Positions 10,571-21,004 of a stretch of 64,000 nucleotides of DNA are shown here, one piece after another. Source of the DNA: Allium sativum (lineage: Eukaryota; Streptophyta; Magnoliopsida; Asparagales; Amaryllidaceae); the NCBI GenBank assembly GCA_030737875.1, contig CM060922.1, positions 324,837,956 to 324,901,955 of the forward strand, given 5' to 3'. Within the stretch, counting starts at the first letter, position 1. Each line of letters begins with the position of its first letter. The notes under the pieces are model-generated. The model made no database searches. It worked only from the letters and a program-made list of their open reading frames with translations, and was not told the DNA's origin. The translations under genes were made by a program, and so were the position numbers.

Positions 10571-11271
10571 GGGTAAAATTACTAAGTACACTTAGTGGGA
10601 TCAACCTTTAAGTAGGAATTACCCTTGGGTGGGTAGAACTGGTGTGGTGCAGTGTAGGAATTACCCTTGGGTGGGTAGATCTGGGGTGGTGCAATCTAGT
10701 AATTATCCTTGGGTGGATAAATGCGTCTTTTCGGTTATCTTAGTACATCCTGTGTTTAGTTGGCTACTTAGTGTAGTCATTATCCCCAGAGGTACCGTAC
10801 CTTGTTTATATCATACCCTAATTACTTTAATGATTGTATTGTTAGGGTTATAGGACTCACTCAGACTTATGTCTGACCCCGTTGTTTCTTTATCTTTTTT
10901 CCCAACCCTCAGGTTTTCAGAGTGGGCCTAGCACTAGTGGGCTTTGATCAGACTGCTTTATCTATCTTTTGGAGCTTGGACCGTGGATGTAAAGCTCAGT
11001 TTATCTTTTCTATTATGGCTATTAGGTTATGTAGTGGGATTATGTACTTTTGTTTTTATCAGGATGGATATTATGTACTTGACTCTTATTTATGGTTTTG
11101 GTGTAACCAAACATGTTTTACTTTCCGCTGGAATGAAATGATGTTTTAAATTCTCAAGTATTACTTATATCTGTCTTGTTGTAATTTTTCTGTTCTATAT
11201 TCACTTAAAATACTCCACCGATGTTATGGCATTCCCTTAGTGAGTGACCGTAGCGGGTGTGGGGTGTTACA

Positions 11272-13061
11272 ATAATAATACTTATGTGCAAAAACTACTG
11301 ACAAAGCTGCATAAATAGTAGAGTATGAGACATGGTTTCACTGTGAACTGTGCTGTTTGAATATCATGCATATGGAGTTTTCTGAAATTCAGAAAAATAG
11401 CCAGAATAAAATGTTGGTAATAAATTCAATCTGAACACAGTACGTAAATGGTTTTATTCAAGGAATAGGGGAAAAAGAGCACCAAACTTCTGCACACATA
11501 GCACTATTAGCACACAAAGGTGTTCACATACAGAAATATATTATAAAAGCTTAAAAATTGCCAAGTCATTCTACAAATATAAAAGATGACATGAACAGTC
11601 TCCATATCTATAGAGTATTTGCTGGAAGATGATATTATTGTTACTTTAAAAAAATATGTTAGAACTTTGACCAATAAAGGAAAAAATTGTGAGAAACAAA
11701 TTCAGACATAAATTTCATACAACACTTGCAATCTCTGTCTACGATAAGATACATAGTTAAACAAAACCACACAGGCTGTGGTTAAACAAAATTGCAGTTT
11801 TTACAGACAATGAGGCCCGTGCATCACAGCTTGTAACTCACCATCATAGCCCATTTCTCACCATCTCTTCAGCCTCACTTTTCCAACCAGTCTGTTCTTC
11901 AGCAGTACACGCCCTGTACAGCCCATGGAAAATTTCATAGATTCGGCACATCGATTTATAAGTATCACATTTCGCCAAGTCCAACATGCTTGTAGTTAGG
12001 TTGTTAAAGTAAAAATGTCTGAACATCAATATAACATAGAGGTGTGAATTTAAATGATGATAAAAAACATGAAATAGTGGCATAAAACTGAATACAATTC
12101 ACCAGCCAGAAATAAGTTTAAACGATTAGAATTTTGGTTAAAAAGTTCCATGCTTTTCTGTATTGCAATAAAAAGAATATGATAAGTACATTAATTCCTT
12201 TGTATATTTAAATTAGTTTTCAATAATCAGTATGACCACCATGTAAATAACAATATATTTTCATAAATAAATACGTAGCAGCAAAATTTTGCTTGAAAAT
12301 TACTTTTATTACAGCAATCTTGATATAGGAAAGTTAATTACTAAACATCAAACTTTATCTAGCGTTATTTTATTTTATTTACCTAGAGTTGGCATTTTCA
12401 GGTGTGCATCTTATTGTTCTCCTGCCAGGAGTTCATGTGAATGCATGAATTACAGTGAAATAAAATGACATTTTGTTGCAGAATAAAATCTTTGGTAGGC
12501 AGATAGTGGTTGAAACTAAAAACAACACTGCAAGCTTATACACACCATTCAAAAATTCAACCAACTTTACTTCGGTTACTAAAATAAAAAATTCTTGTAA
12601 GCAAGTATACTATTCTTTTAAGATAAAACATAACATAGTTGACAATATACTAAGTACCCATTAAAAAAATTGAACTGATTATTGGTATATGTCAACCGTG
12701 TTACCAAATCAATGTCGTATTGGTAACTAAATTCTATAATCCAATATATGCACACAAACAAAAAGGGTAACTTATTAAAGCGAATTTAAATAAAAAATAG
12801 TTATGAAATCAGTAATTTACCATTGGGTACGATCAAGAACTGTAATATATGTTGTCGAACTATCTACATTACATTAATAAATATTTAAAAATTGGATAGG
12901 AGAGTAAGAAAGAAAGTATTATTCTTCAACCGGCTTCTGTTATTAGTTGAGAAATGATAAAAGTACGAAGTGTTGGAAAGATAGTCTAAAGTTGAAGTGG
13001 TACGGTAAACATGGTTGTCGCATGGTGTGGTAAATTAGCAAAAAAAGCTAAAAATATGAAA
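11272..13061. other. Background DNA between the solo LTR and the chromovirus
   Basis: AT-rich DNA with no recognised gene apart from an exon-like island on the minus strand at 11844-11988. Confidence 0.4.
11844..11988 (-). pseudogene. Exon-like fragment, unrecognised protein
   Basis: Read on the minus strand, the segment follows an AG acceptor-like dinucleotide and stays open for 47 codons to a TGA stop. The product includes MLDLAKCDTYKSMCRIYEIF and, later, ACTAEEQTGWKSEAEEM. Its mixed charged and hydrophobic composition is unlike the low-complexity frames around it. No family was recognised and no upstream exon could be joined. It could be the last exon of a decayed gene or a fragment carried by a transposon such as a Helitron. 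Confidence 0.3.
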
Positions 13062-13345
13062 TACAATGTAACACCCCGAATTTTAGTTAATACTAAAATT
13101 CACTAATTACAAGATAAATAATCTCAGATGTGGGAATTGGGGGTAACGGGCTGCGTCATTGCGTTCGTCTCGGAAAAATACGCGAAAATAGAGTCCGAGT
13201 TTTCGAGAATCGGAGTTCGTATGGCCCGGTTATGGCCCAAAGAAGTTTGCAGGAAAATTTAAGCTAAAAACAGATTTGAAAATTCAAATTCAGATTTGAA
13301 AATAGAACCAGCGGGGTCAGGCGGGAAAGTTCCCACCGTAACCAT

Positions 13346-13411
13346 GTCGACAGGGCTGTCGACAGGCCTGTCGACAGGGGTGTCGACTTGCCTGTCGACT
13401 TGCCTGTCGAC
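13346..13411 (+). repeat. 12 bp-period GTCGAC array, six units
   Basis: GTCGAC starts at 13346, 13358, 13370, 13382, 13394 and 13406. One unit forms the 12 bp palindrome CCTGTCGACAGG. The partner 3' LTR has only four units. Confidence 0.85.
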
Positions 13412-13552
13412 AGGGGCGTGGCGTCCAGTGAACCTGGGTGCACCAGGTTGGGTTTTAGGCTGGCTTGGGGGCTGGGTTCTAGAGATTTCCTAAATCTGAC
13501 GGACCTAAACTAATCTAGGGTTAATCTAAGGGCCTAAAACACTACCTAATCC

Positions 13553-13560
13553 TATAAATA
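13553..13560 (+). promoter_or_regulatory. LTR TATA box
   Basis: TATAAATA followed by AGACCCTAA, at the same position as in the other chromovirus LTRs. Confidence 0.65.
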
Positions 13561-14409
13561 AGACCCTAACCCTACCCTAATTCATTCATAATTAGATCTT
13601 GTAACTAAACTATGGCAAAATGAAACTTGATCATGGCCTCCACAAATCAATGAAGAGAGTTGCAAGCTAATCATCTTCTTCTTCTTATTTGGCAACTAGT
13701 TTTACTTCATAAGTTTGCTAATCTTGGTTTTGGTGAGTTCCTATAGCTTTAATAATCAATTGTTAAATTGATTATGGTAGGATATGATAAGACATGGCTA
13801 TGTTTGTGGATAAATATGTTTATGCAAGTTTAGTATATTGTATGTTATGTGTTTGGCAAGTTTTATGCTACATGCAAGTTTAACGCCATGTTTTATGATG
13901 CAAAACATTATGTTGAACATCTATGCATATGTAACATGTTATGCAAACTATATGTGAGAGTATATGCAAGTTATATGTAACATGATATGCAAGTTATGCA
14001 TGTGATTTTATGCATGCTAAGTATTTGGTGTTATGCATGCTAAGTATTTGATTTTATGCATGCTAAGTATTTGATTGTATGCATGCTAAGTATTGGGTTT
14101 TATGCATGCTAAGTGGTTGGTATTATGCATAAATCATGACATGCAAGTTTACCCTTTTAAAATGTGATGCATACATATGCAAGATGGCACCTTTATATGC
14201 TATGCATGTTCACCCTCCTTTAAGATGCAAGTCATATATGCAAGTACAACATGTTATGCAAGTCATGTGTATGCTTATATGCAAGCTCAATATGTTATGC
14301 AAGTAATGTGCATGAAGTTATGTAAGTTATGTGCATGTGGTTATACAAGTTCATATGCAAGTTATGTATATGCTTAAATGCAAGTTTAATGTGATATGCA
14401 AGTTATGCA

Positions 14410-14560
14410 TGCTTATGCAAGTATGTGAATGCTTATGCAAGTATGTGAATGCTTATGCAAGTATGTGAATCTTATGCAAGTATGTGAATGCTTATGCGAG
14501 TATGTGAATGCTTATGCAAGTATGTGAATGCTTATGCAAGTATATGAATGCTTATGCAAG
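14410..14560 (+). repeat. 20 bp tandem repeat in the 5' LTR
   Basis: The unit GCTTATGCAAGTATGTGAAT is repeated about seven to eight times with few changes. The 3' LTR carries the matching array at about 21853-22010. Confidence 0.8.
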
Positions 14561-15076
14561 TTATGTGTATGCTTAAATGCATGTTTAACATGTTATGCAA
14601 GTTATGAGAATGCTTATATGCAAGTTCAACATGTTATGCAAGATATGTGTATGATAATATGCAAGCTCATATGCAACATGTTATGCAAATCATGTGTATG
14701 ATAATGTGCAAGTTTGGGTTAAATGTAGTTGGGTTAATATATGCTCATATATGCAAGTTGACATCCTCTTAACCCATGACAAAGTTATATGCTAAACCCA
14801 TGATATTTGTGATGGATCTTTCCCTTTATTATGTCGTGAAATGAGAACGATTTACGTGGGGAACGATGGGGTAATAAATATGTTAATAAAAGTATGATTG
14901 GGTATGATTAAGCATACCATAAAAATAAATTAACATAAGTGGGAATTTACCTATTGAGTTAGGTCTACCCCATGGGAATTTACCTATTGAGTTAGGTCTA
15001 CCCGTGTAGCGAAAAATGTGTAATTAATTAGGGATAATTAATTGTGGGGAGTGATTAATTAGGTGTAATTAATCAA

Positions 15077-15299
15077 CTAAGACACGAGGTTGGACCCTTT
15101 TGTAGCGGAAGTCCGCCCGGAACCGACCGGCCATCCAGCGGCTACAAATGATTGGCCCAATGTGAGAGGTCTTAGTCGCAAACTAAATACGTGATTAACG
15201 TAAAGACACGAGGTTAGACTCGGTTATGACGTAAGGCTGCCCGGACCCAACCGGCTTAACCAGCGGTCATAAAAGATAGTCTAATGTGAGAGGTCTTTA
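15077..15299 (+). other. Paired multi-stem hairpins in the 5' LTR
   Basis: Hairpin A (15077-15175) has CTAAGAC/GTCTTAG and TTGTAGC/GCTACAA. Hairpin B (15201-15299) has TAAAGAC/GTCTTTA, TTAGACT/AGTCTAA and TTATGAC/GTCATAA. The last pair differs from TTATGG/CCATAA in the solo LTR on both arms, so pairing is kept. Confidence 0.7.
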
Positions 15300-16776
15300 T
15301 GAGGATCACGGTCTTAATTAATTAAGAAACACTTAACCAAATTAGCATGTAGTGGGACATGAGGGTTAAGTGGGTGCCTTGGGTGGCATGTAGTAACTAG
15401 TGGGGGTGCCTCGGGTGGCATGAGGAAACTAGTGGGTTGCCTTGGGTGGCAATAGAAAATACGATTAGAATACTTAACCAAAGTGGAACATGTAATTAAA
15501 CATGATTAAAGGGTTAAGTAACTGCCTTGGGTGGCATGTGGGAATCAAGTAAGTGCCTTGGGTGGCATGCGGAAATCTAGTGGGTGCCTTAAGTGGCAAT
15601 TGAAATATAATTAGATGACTTAACCAAACCTTAACATGTAAGGGGGCATGATTATAAAAAAGGGGTTAAGTGGGATGCACTAGATAAGAGTAGCAAGCTT
15701 AAGTAGTAGCTTGTGGGGGCCCATTTCAACCAATATCCCAAACGTATCTTTGTGGGCTCGACCCTAGTCGAGTGACGGGACACGCATATTGGGCTTGACT
15801 ATAAGTGGTCAAAACGGGTTAGCGGTGGCAACGCAGGATCAACGGGTTTCATATGCGTGTGTGGACCCGGGCTGGTTGGTAAGTCATTGTTGCATCGTGT
15901 AGATATAAAGCCGTGCACAGTTGATATTATCTGGTAGCCACTTTGGGAAATGATACACCCCCTTTGTGGGACCAGCACGGGTATCTACGGTAGGGAGCCG
16001 ATCGCTTGGGAGTAGTGGGTACACCTAGTAAAGATAGGGGCAGACGGCACCTGTGTAGGGGTACAAGAAACTACTGGGTAAAAATTACTAAGTACACTTA
16101 GTGGGATCAACCTTTAAGTAGGAATTACTCTTGGTGGGTAGAACTGGTGTGGTGCAGTGTAAGAATTACCCTTGGGTGGGTAGATCTAGGGTGGTGTAAG
16201 CTAGAAATTATCCTTGGGTGGATAAATGCGTCTTTTCGGTTATCGTAGTACATCCGGTGTTTAGTTGGCTACTTAGTGTAGTCATTATCCCCAGAGGTAC
16301 CGTACCTTGTTTATGTCATACCCTAATTACTTTAATGGTTGTATTGTTAGGGTTATAGGACTCACTCAGACTTATGTCTGACCCCGTTGTTTTTATCTTT
16401 TTCCCAACCCTCAGGTTATCAGAGTGGGCCCGGTACGAGTGGGCTTAGATCAGGCTGCTTTATTCTCTTTTGGAGCTTGGACCATAGATGTAGAGAGCTC
16501 AGCTTACCCTTTCTTTTATGGCTATCAGTTCATGTATTGGGATTATGTACTTTTATTTATCAGGATGGATATTTTGTACTTGACTCTTATTATGGTTTTG
16601 TGATGTAACCAAACATGTTTTACTTTCTGCTGCAATGAAATGATGTTTCAAGATTTTCAAGTACTACTTATATCTGTCTTGTTGTAATTTTTCTGTTCTA
16701 TATTCACTTAAAATACTCCACCGATGTTATGGCATTCCCTTAGAGAGTGACCATAGCGGGCGTGGGGTGTTACACG

Positions 16777-16788
16777 TGGTATCAGAGC
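16777..16788 (+). other. Primer-binding site, initiator Met-tRNA
   Basis: TGGTATCAGAGC lies two bases after the 5' LTR end. It is the standard plant site for priming by initiator methionine tRNA. Confidence 0.9.
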
Positions 16789-17060
16789 TTAAGGTTACCA
16801 GAACAGATAAAATTTTTAGAAAAATTATTTTCTAAGAATATTTTTGGAAAGGAGTATTTTCAAAAACATGTCTTTTAAGAGAAGAGTTTTTGAAAGAAAA
16901 GCATAATCCCCGATAGCCATATCTTTATCTTTCGAATTCTCCGTTTTGAATCTCTTCCTCTCTCGATTTTGAGCTTCCCCTCCGTGTATAGATGATCTTT
17001 CTAAGATAGATAAGGATGGAAAACCACTTCAAGGGACTTAGACGTTAGTCGGATTAGAAG

Positions 17061-17730
17061 TTGGTTCAAGAAGGAGGAGGACTGGTAGGTATCTATTGGA
17101 TAGACGATGGGAGGAAGGCTCAAATAGTTGTTTGGTTAATGAAGGACGAAACCTCATTGATGGGAGGTTACGAGTGGAGAATGGGAAGAAGAAGGCAAGT
17201 AGTTATCCTTTTGGGAGGAATGGGACACCTTATTAGGATTGTCCAAAAAAGCAAGGGCAAGGTATGGAATCTTCTGGAGGGTAGTTGTATTCCCTCACGA
17301 CTAGGGTACCAGATGGGGATAGGACCGTTTTGGTTGGAATTTGGATTACTTTATTATCCGGTTCGAACTTTATTTAATTCTGACGCATCGAGTTCGTTTA
17401 TCTCATCATTGTTAGTTGAGTCACTGCACTTAGACACCAGTTTGGTAGATGATCCCTTAGTTGTTTCAAACCCAATTGGGCTCCATGATGTGTTTGGGTT
17501 TGAAAGTTTCTATACTTAGCGTTGAGCTTAGGTGTGATGCTTGTTGGGCTTCACGGGCTATGGGCCAATTTTGGGCATGGACTGGTTATCCAGTAGAGGT
17601 GCCGTTCTTGATTTTGAAGGGAGAGTTGTTAGGCTTATGACCCGCTTGGGTAACACTCTCGAGATCTCTTGTAATCCCATAGAATCTGTTATGCTAAGTT
17701 ATCTAGAATCGCTTGACACGTCGGTCTAGA
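17061..17730 (+). pseudogene. gag and protease remnant of the defective chromovirus
   Basis: A short Gag core piece is recognisable by comparison with the intact copy (about 17095-17175 matches its VWLLKEEAS region). The sequence then jumps directly to the second zinc knuckle, so about 0.5 kb of gag is deleted. A protease remnant follows near 17370-17470. It has DASSS where the active-site DSGAS is expected, then the conserved SFIS and DDPL..SNPIG region, and frameshifts afterwards. The later GMDWLSS segment is readable at about 17575. Not functional. Confidence 0.75.
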
Positions 17731-18350
17731 AGTTGCGATCTGTTAGAACGGTCCGGGAATACTCGGATGTGTATGAGGAGGTGAAGGGCTTACCTCCGAA
17801 GCGGGAGATTGACTTCCGAATATACCTGGTGGATAATGCTAAACCAGTATCTTGGCCAGTGTGCCACATGGCTCCTCGTGAGAGGAGGGAACTCCATAAG
17901 TAAGTAGGTGATTTGCTTGAGAAGAGGTTCATAAGACGAAGTATATCGGAGTGAGGTGCTCCAGTAGTTTTTGTCACGAAGGCGGATGGGTCCCTCAGAC
18001 TTTGTGTAGGCTAAAGAGAACTAAATAAACTCGCAAAGAAGAATAGACACCCGTTGCCGAGGATTGATGATCTCTTTGATCAGTTGGCTGGCGCCTCGGT
18101 ATTTTTGCAGTTGGACTTAGCCACGAGGTTTCGTCAGTTGAGAGTGACTGAGAAGACTGCCTTTAGGACTCCGGATGATTTTTTCTGGCTGGTGATGCCA
18201 TTTGGTTTGACGAACGCCCCCGCATACTTTGTTGATTTGATGGGAAGGGTGTTCAGGGAGTACCTAAATAAGTTTGTGATGGTCTTTGTGGATGACATCT
18301 TGGTCTTTTCTAAGAGCGAAATAAATTTTCGTATGTGCTCAATAGGGTGA
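17731..18350 (+). pseudogene. Reverse transcriptase remnant
   Basis: The translation reads through several stop codons between 17880 and 18015. It then gives a good open stretch from about 18048 with [27 protein letters not shown] and the FVDD catalytic motif (about 18285-18296). Homology ends just after FSKSE near 18320. It resumes only at about 18600, after 270 bp of unmatched sequence that ends with a second partial copy of the motif region (GATGATATCCTAGT). This looks like recombination or template switching. Not functional. Confidence 0.8.
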
Positions 18351-18744
18351 GCAAAGCCAGTTATGGGAAAAACGGTGGTTTTGGAGCAAGACTGGTGAGG
18401 ACATCCAGGGTTGGACAAGGGGCTTAATTATTTAGCCGTTTTTACTAGTATCATCTCACGTATGTTGTATGAATTCGAAGGAGGTATCCCTTGGGTGTTT
18501 GTCTGATATTGGTTTAGGCCTTTGGGGCTTGCATTTGGGGGATGCCGAGTTCGACTAGGGTGGTCTGCGTGAGAGATGAACAGTTGTGATGATTATTGGA
18601 TGATATCCTAGTGGGGAAGAGCATGCCCTACATCTTAGGGAAATGTTGGAGACTCTTCGAGCGCATAGTCTTAGGACAGCAAAAGTGGATGGGATTCATA
18701 GCATCCTATGAGTTTGAGATAGTGTATACCATGGCAAGGGAAAC

Positions 18745-20049
18745 ATGGTAGCGGACACCTTAAGTAGAAAAAGGTTGTCCTCGAGTTTGTGGTTCGTTGA
18801 ACGACGGAGCTTAGAGTTTATTTCTATGTTTGACTTTAGACCTTCCGTTGACTTTGTACCCGGTTTGCTAGCCTCCTTGGAGGTTAGGCCTACTCTTTTG
18901 GGGCGGATTGGAGAAGCACAGAGGGACGACCCACAGTTGGTTGAGTTGGTAGAGAAGCTCATAAGGGGGAAGTCGTCCAGCCATTTGAGTAGGTACACCC
19001 TAGACGATAGGGGGTGGTTGCGTAGAGACGGTAGACTTTGTTTACCGCAAGACGAGGGTTTGAGGAAGGCTATACTTGATGATGCGCATCGGTCGAAGAT
19101 GACCATTCATCCCGGTGGGGACAAGATGTACCAAGACATGAAGAGGGTTTTCTTCTGGGCCGGTATGAAGAAAGATGTGGCCGAGTATGTCGCTCGATGC
19201 TTGGTGTGCCAACAAGTGAAGGCGGAGCAAAAGAAACCAGGTGGGTTGCTTCACCCATTGGAAGTTCCGCAATGGAAGTGGGATAGCGTCTCGATGGATT
19301 TGATTGACGGGTTACCCAGATCAAGAAAAGGTAATACAGGAATTTGGGTGGTGGTAGACAGACTTACTAAGAGCGCCCATTTCATACCCGGGAAGAGCAA
19401 GAGGGCTGCTCCATGGCTAGCTTCTGTATTTCTTCGAGAGATAGTTCGATTGCATGGGGTATCCTCTAGCATAGTGAGTGATCGAGATCCTATCTATACT
19501 AGAGAGTTTTGGAAGAGTTTGCAAGAGGCGATAGGGACTCAGTTGTGTTTGAGTACCGCATATCATCCTCAGACGGACGGCCAGACCGAGAGGGTGAATC
19601 ATGTTTTAGAAGACCTTTTGAGGCTATGTATCTTGGATTTTGGAGGTACATGGGAGGAGCATCTTCCATTGTTGGAGTTGCCCGACAGACTTAGTGGTGT
19701 ACATGATGTATTCCATGGGAGGAAGTGCCTACATGAGACCGCAGAGGTGGTAGGGCCGAGTTTGCTTAGAGAAGTGGAAGTAGAGCGTGATGCGACGATT
19801 CGACGAGCTCCTACTTGCATCCTTGGGTCAGAGATTTGGAAGATGAGAAACAGAGAGGTTCAACTAGTCAAAGTACAAAGGGGAGATGAAGAGAGCGACG
19901 CTACCTGGGAGACGGAAGCGAAGATGCGTTCGAGGTACCCTTTTCTTTCGGAGGGTATGTCCTTTTGCTTCTCCTTCATCGCATATCTTGTGCTTATCTT
20001 ATCCTTAGTATGTCCTCTCGTTAGTACCTTTGACCTTCAGATAGGATAG
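18745..20049 (+). CDS. Integrase-chromodomain frame of the defective chromovirus
   Basis: An uninterrupted 434-codon frame starts with the last bit of RNase H (ADTLSRKRL). It runs through the zinc-binding domain (HRSKMTIH ... CLVCQQ) and the catalytic core: aspartate in MDLIDGLPRS, aspartate in VSDRDP and glutamate in QTERVN are all present. After EEHLPLLE the frame jumps to LPDRLSGVHDVFH. Against the copy at 62003 this removes about 125 residues in frame, including the end of the core and most of the GPY/F module. A further three-residue loss follows (VFHGRKC). A chromodomain-like tail (VKVQRGDEESDATWETEAKM) remains. The first ATG was taken only as the frame's start; in a working element it would be part of a longer polyprotein. 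Probably not an active integrase. Confidence 0.8.
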   Translation: MVADTLSRKRLSSSLWFVERRSLEFISMFDFRPSVDFVPGLLASLEVRPTLLGRIGEAQRDDPQLVELVEKLIRGKSSSHLSRYTLDDRGWLRRDGRLCLPQDEGLRKAILDDAHRSKMTIHPGGDKMYQDMKRVFFWAGMKKDVAEYVARCLVCQQVKAEQKKPGGLLHPLEVPQWKWDSVSMDLIDGLPRSRKGNTGIWVVVDRLTKSAHFIPGKSKRAAPWLASVFLREIVRLHGVSSSIVSDRDPIYTREFWKSLQEAIGTQLCLSTAYHPQTDGQTERVNHVLEDLLRLCILDFGGTWEEHLPLLELPDRLSGVHDVFHGRKCLHETAEVVGPSLLREVEVERDATIRRAPTCILGSEIWKMRNREVQLVKVQRGDEESDATWETEAKMRSRYPFLSEGMSFCFSFIAYLVLILSLVCPLVSTFDLQIG

Positions 20050-20521
20050 TCCTATGGTTGAAACATGTGTTTGAGACATGTTATGTATGATGGATGCAAG
20101 TGGATGCAAGTGTTTGCTAGTGGTTGCTCGTGGATGCATATACACACACTCTAGGCACTAGATCGGCTCAATCACTTCATATTGCATATTGCATAAAATT
20201 GTGTGTAGGAAGCTATATTATGGATGTATAATGATTGTGTTATCATATGGATGATGCATTTTGGTGAATGATTGTGCACTCACGTAGATATTGTATGTGT
20301 CGATAGGGTTCTCTTGCATACATAATGGATGCATGGCACTGTCATGGTTTGCATATGTTCATACATTAGATAGGGAACATATACACACACTTTTTGCATA
20401 TGCTCATACATCATTAGAAATTGTTTTAAGGACAATGGATGCCCGTGGTTGATGGTTTGTGTAGATGGTTGGTAGGATATGCATTCTCCTTAGCTTAAAG
20501 ATTTCGGGGACGAAATCCTTT
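20050..20521 (+). mobile_element. 3' untranslated region of the defective chromovirus
   Basis: Non-coding stretch between the polyprotein end and the purine tract. It is similar to 63323-63848 of the other element, with TGGATGCAAG repeats and an AACATGT/ACATGTT inverted repeat near 20064. Confidence 0.6.
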
Positions 20522-20534
20522 AAGGAGGGGAGAA
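20522..20534 (+). other. Polypurine tract
   Basis: AAGGAGGGGAGAA stands immediately before the 3' LTR, the site for plus-strand priming. The same 13-mer occurs at 63849-63861. Confidence 0.9.
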
Positions 20535-20996
20535 TGTAACACCCCGAATTTTAGTTAATACTAAAATTCACTAATTACAAGATAAATAATCTCAGATGTG
20601 GGAATTGGGGGTAACGGGCTGCGTCATTGCGTTCGTCTCGGAAAAATACGCGAAAATAGAGTCCGAGTTTTCGAGAATCGGAGTCCGTATGGCCCGGTTA
20701 TGGCCCAAAGAAGTTTGCAGGAAAATTTAAGCTAAAAACATATTTAAAAATTCAAATTCAGATTTGAAAATAGAACCAGCGGGGTCAGGCGGGAAAGTTC
20801 CCGCCGTAACCATGTCGACAGGCCTGTCGACAGGGGTGTCGACTTGCCTGTCGACAGGGGCGTGGGGTCCAGTGAACCTGGGTGCACCAGGTTGGGTTTT
20901 AGGCTGGCTTGGGGGCTGGGTTCTAGAGATTTCCTAAATCTGACGGACCTAAACTGATCTAGGGTTAATCTAAGGGCTTAAAACACTACCTAATCC

Positions 20997-21004
20997 TATA
21001 AATA
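20997..21004 (+). promoter_or_regulatory. LTR TATA box
   Basis: TATAAATA followed by AGACCCTAA. In a 3' LTR it could drive read-out transcription into flanking DNA. Confidence 0.6.

Larger units (their letters stand above)
7668..11271 (+). mobile_element. Solo LTR of a Ty3/gypsy chromovirus family
   Basis: The 3.6 kb unit begins TGTAACACCCC and ends GGGGTGTTACA. It aligns by eye along its whole length with the LTRs of the element at 13067-24218. There is no primer site, internal region or second LTR beside it. Flanking pentamers ATATT (7663-7667) and ATAAT (11272-11276) match at 4 of 5 positions, which fits a slightly mutated target duplication left after LTR-LTR recombination. Inside are the shared U3 block, a GTCGAC-rich stretch, a TATA box, ATGCAAG-rich tandem repeats, paired hairpins and a tandem duplication at 10.4-10.57 kb. 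Confidence 0.85.
13067..16774 (+). mobile_element. 5' LTR of the defective chromovirus
   Basis: Runs from TGTAACACCCC to GGGGTGTTACA. It contains the U3 block (about 13146-13235), six GTCGAC hexamers at an exact 12 bp period (13346-13411), a TATA box at 13553-13560, a 20 bp tandem repeat (GCTTATGCAAGTATGTGAAT) at 14410-14560 and paired hairpins at 15077-15299. Confidence 0.9.

Noticed and set aside
14177..14377. Frames rich in Tyr-Ala-Ser and Cys in the paired LTRs (also at 21621)
   Set aside because: Same repeat-driven origin; identical in both LTRs because the LTRs are copies.
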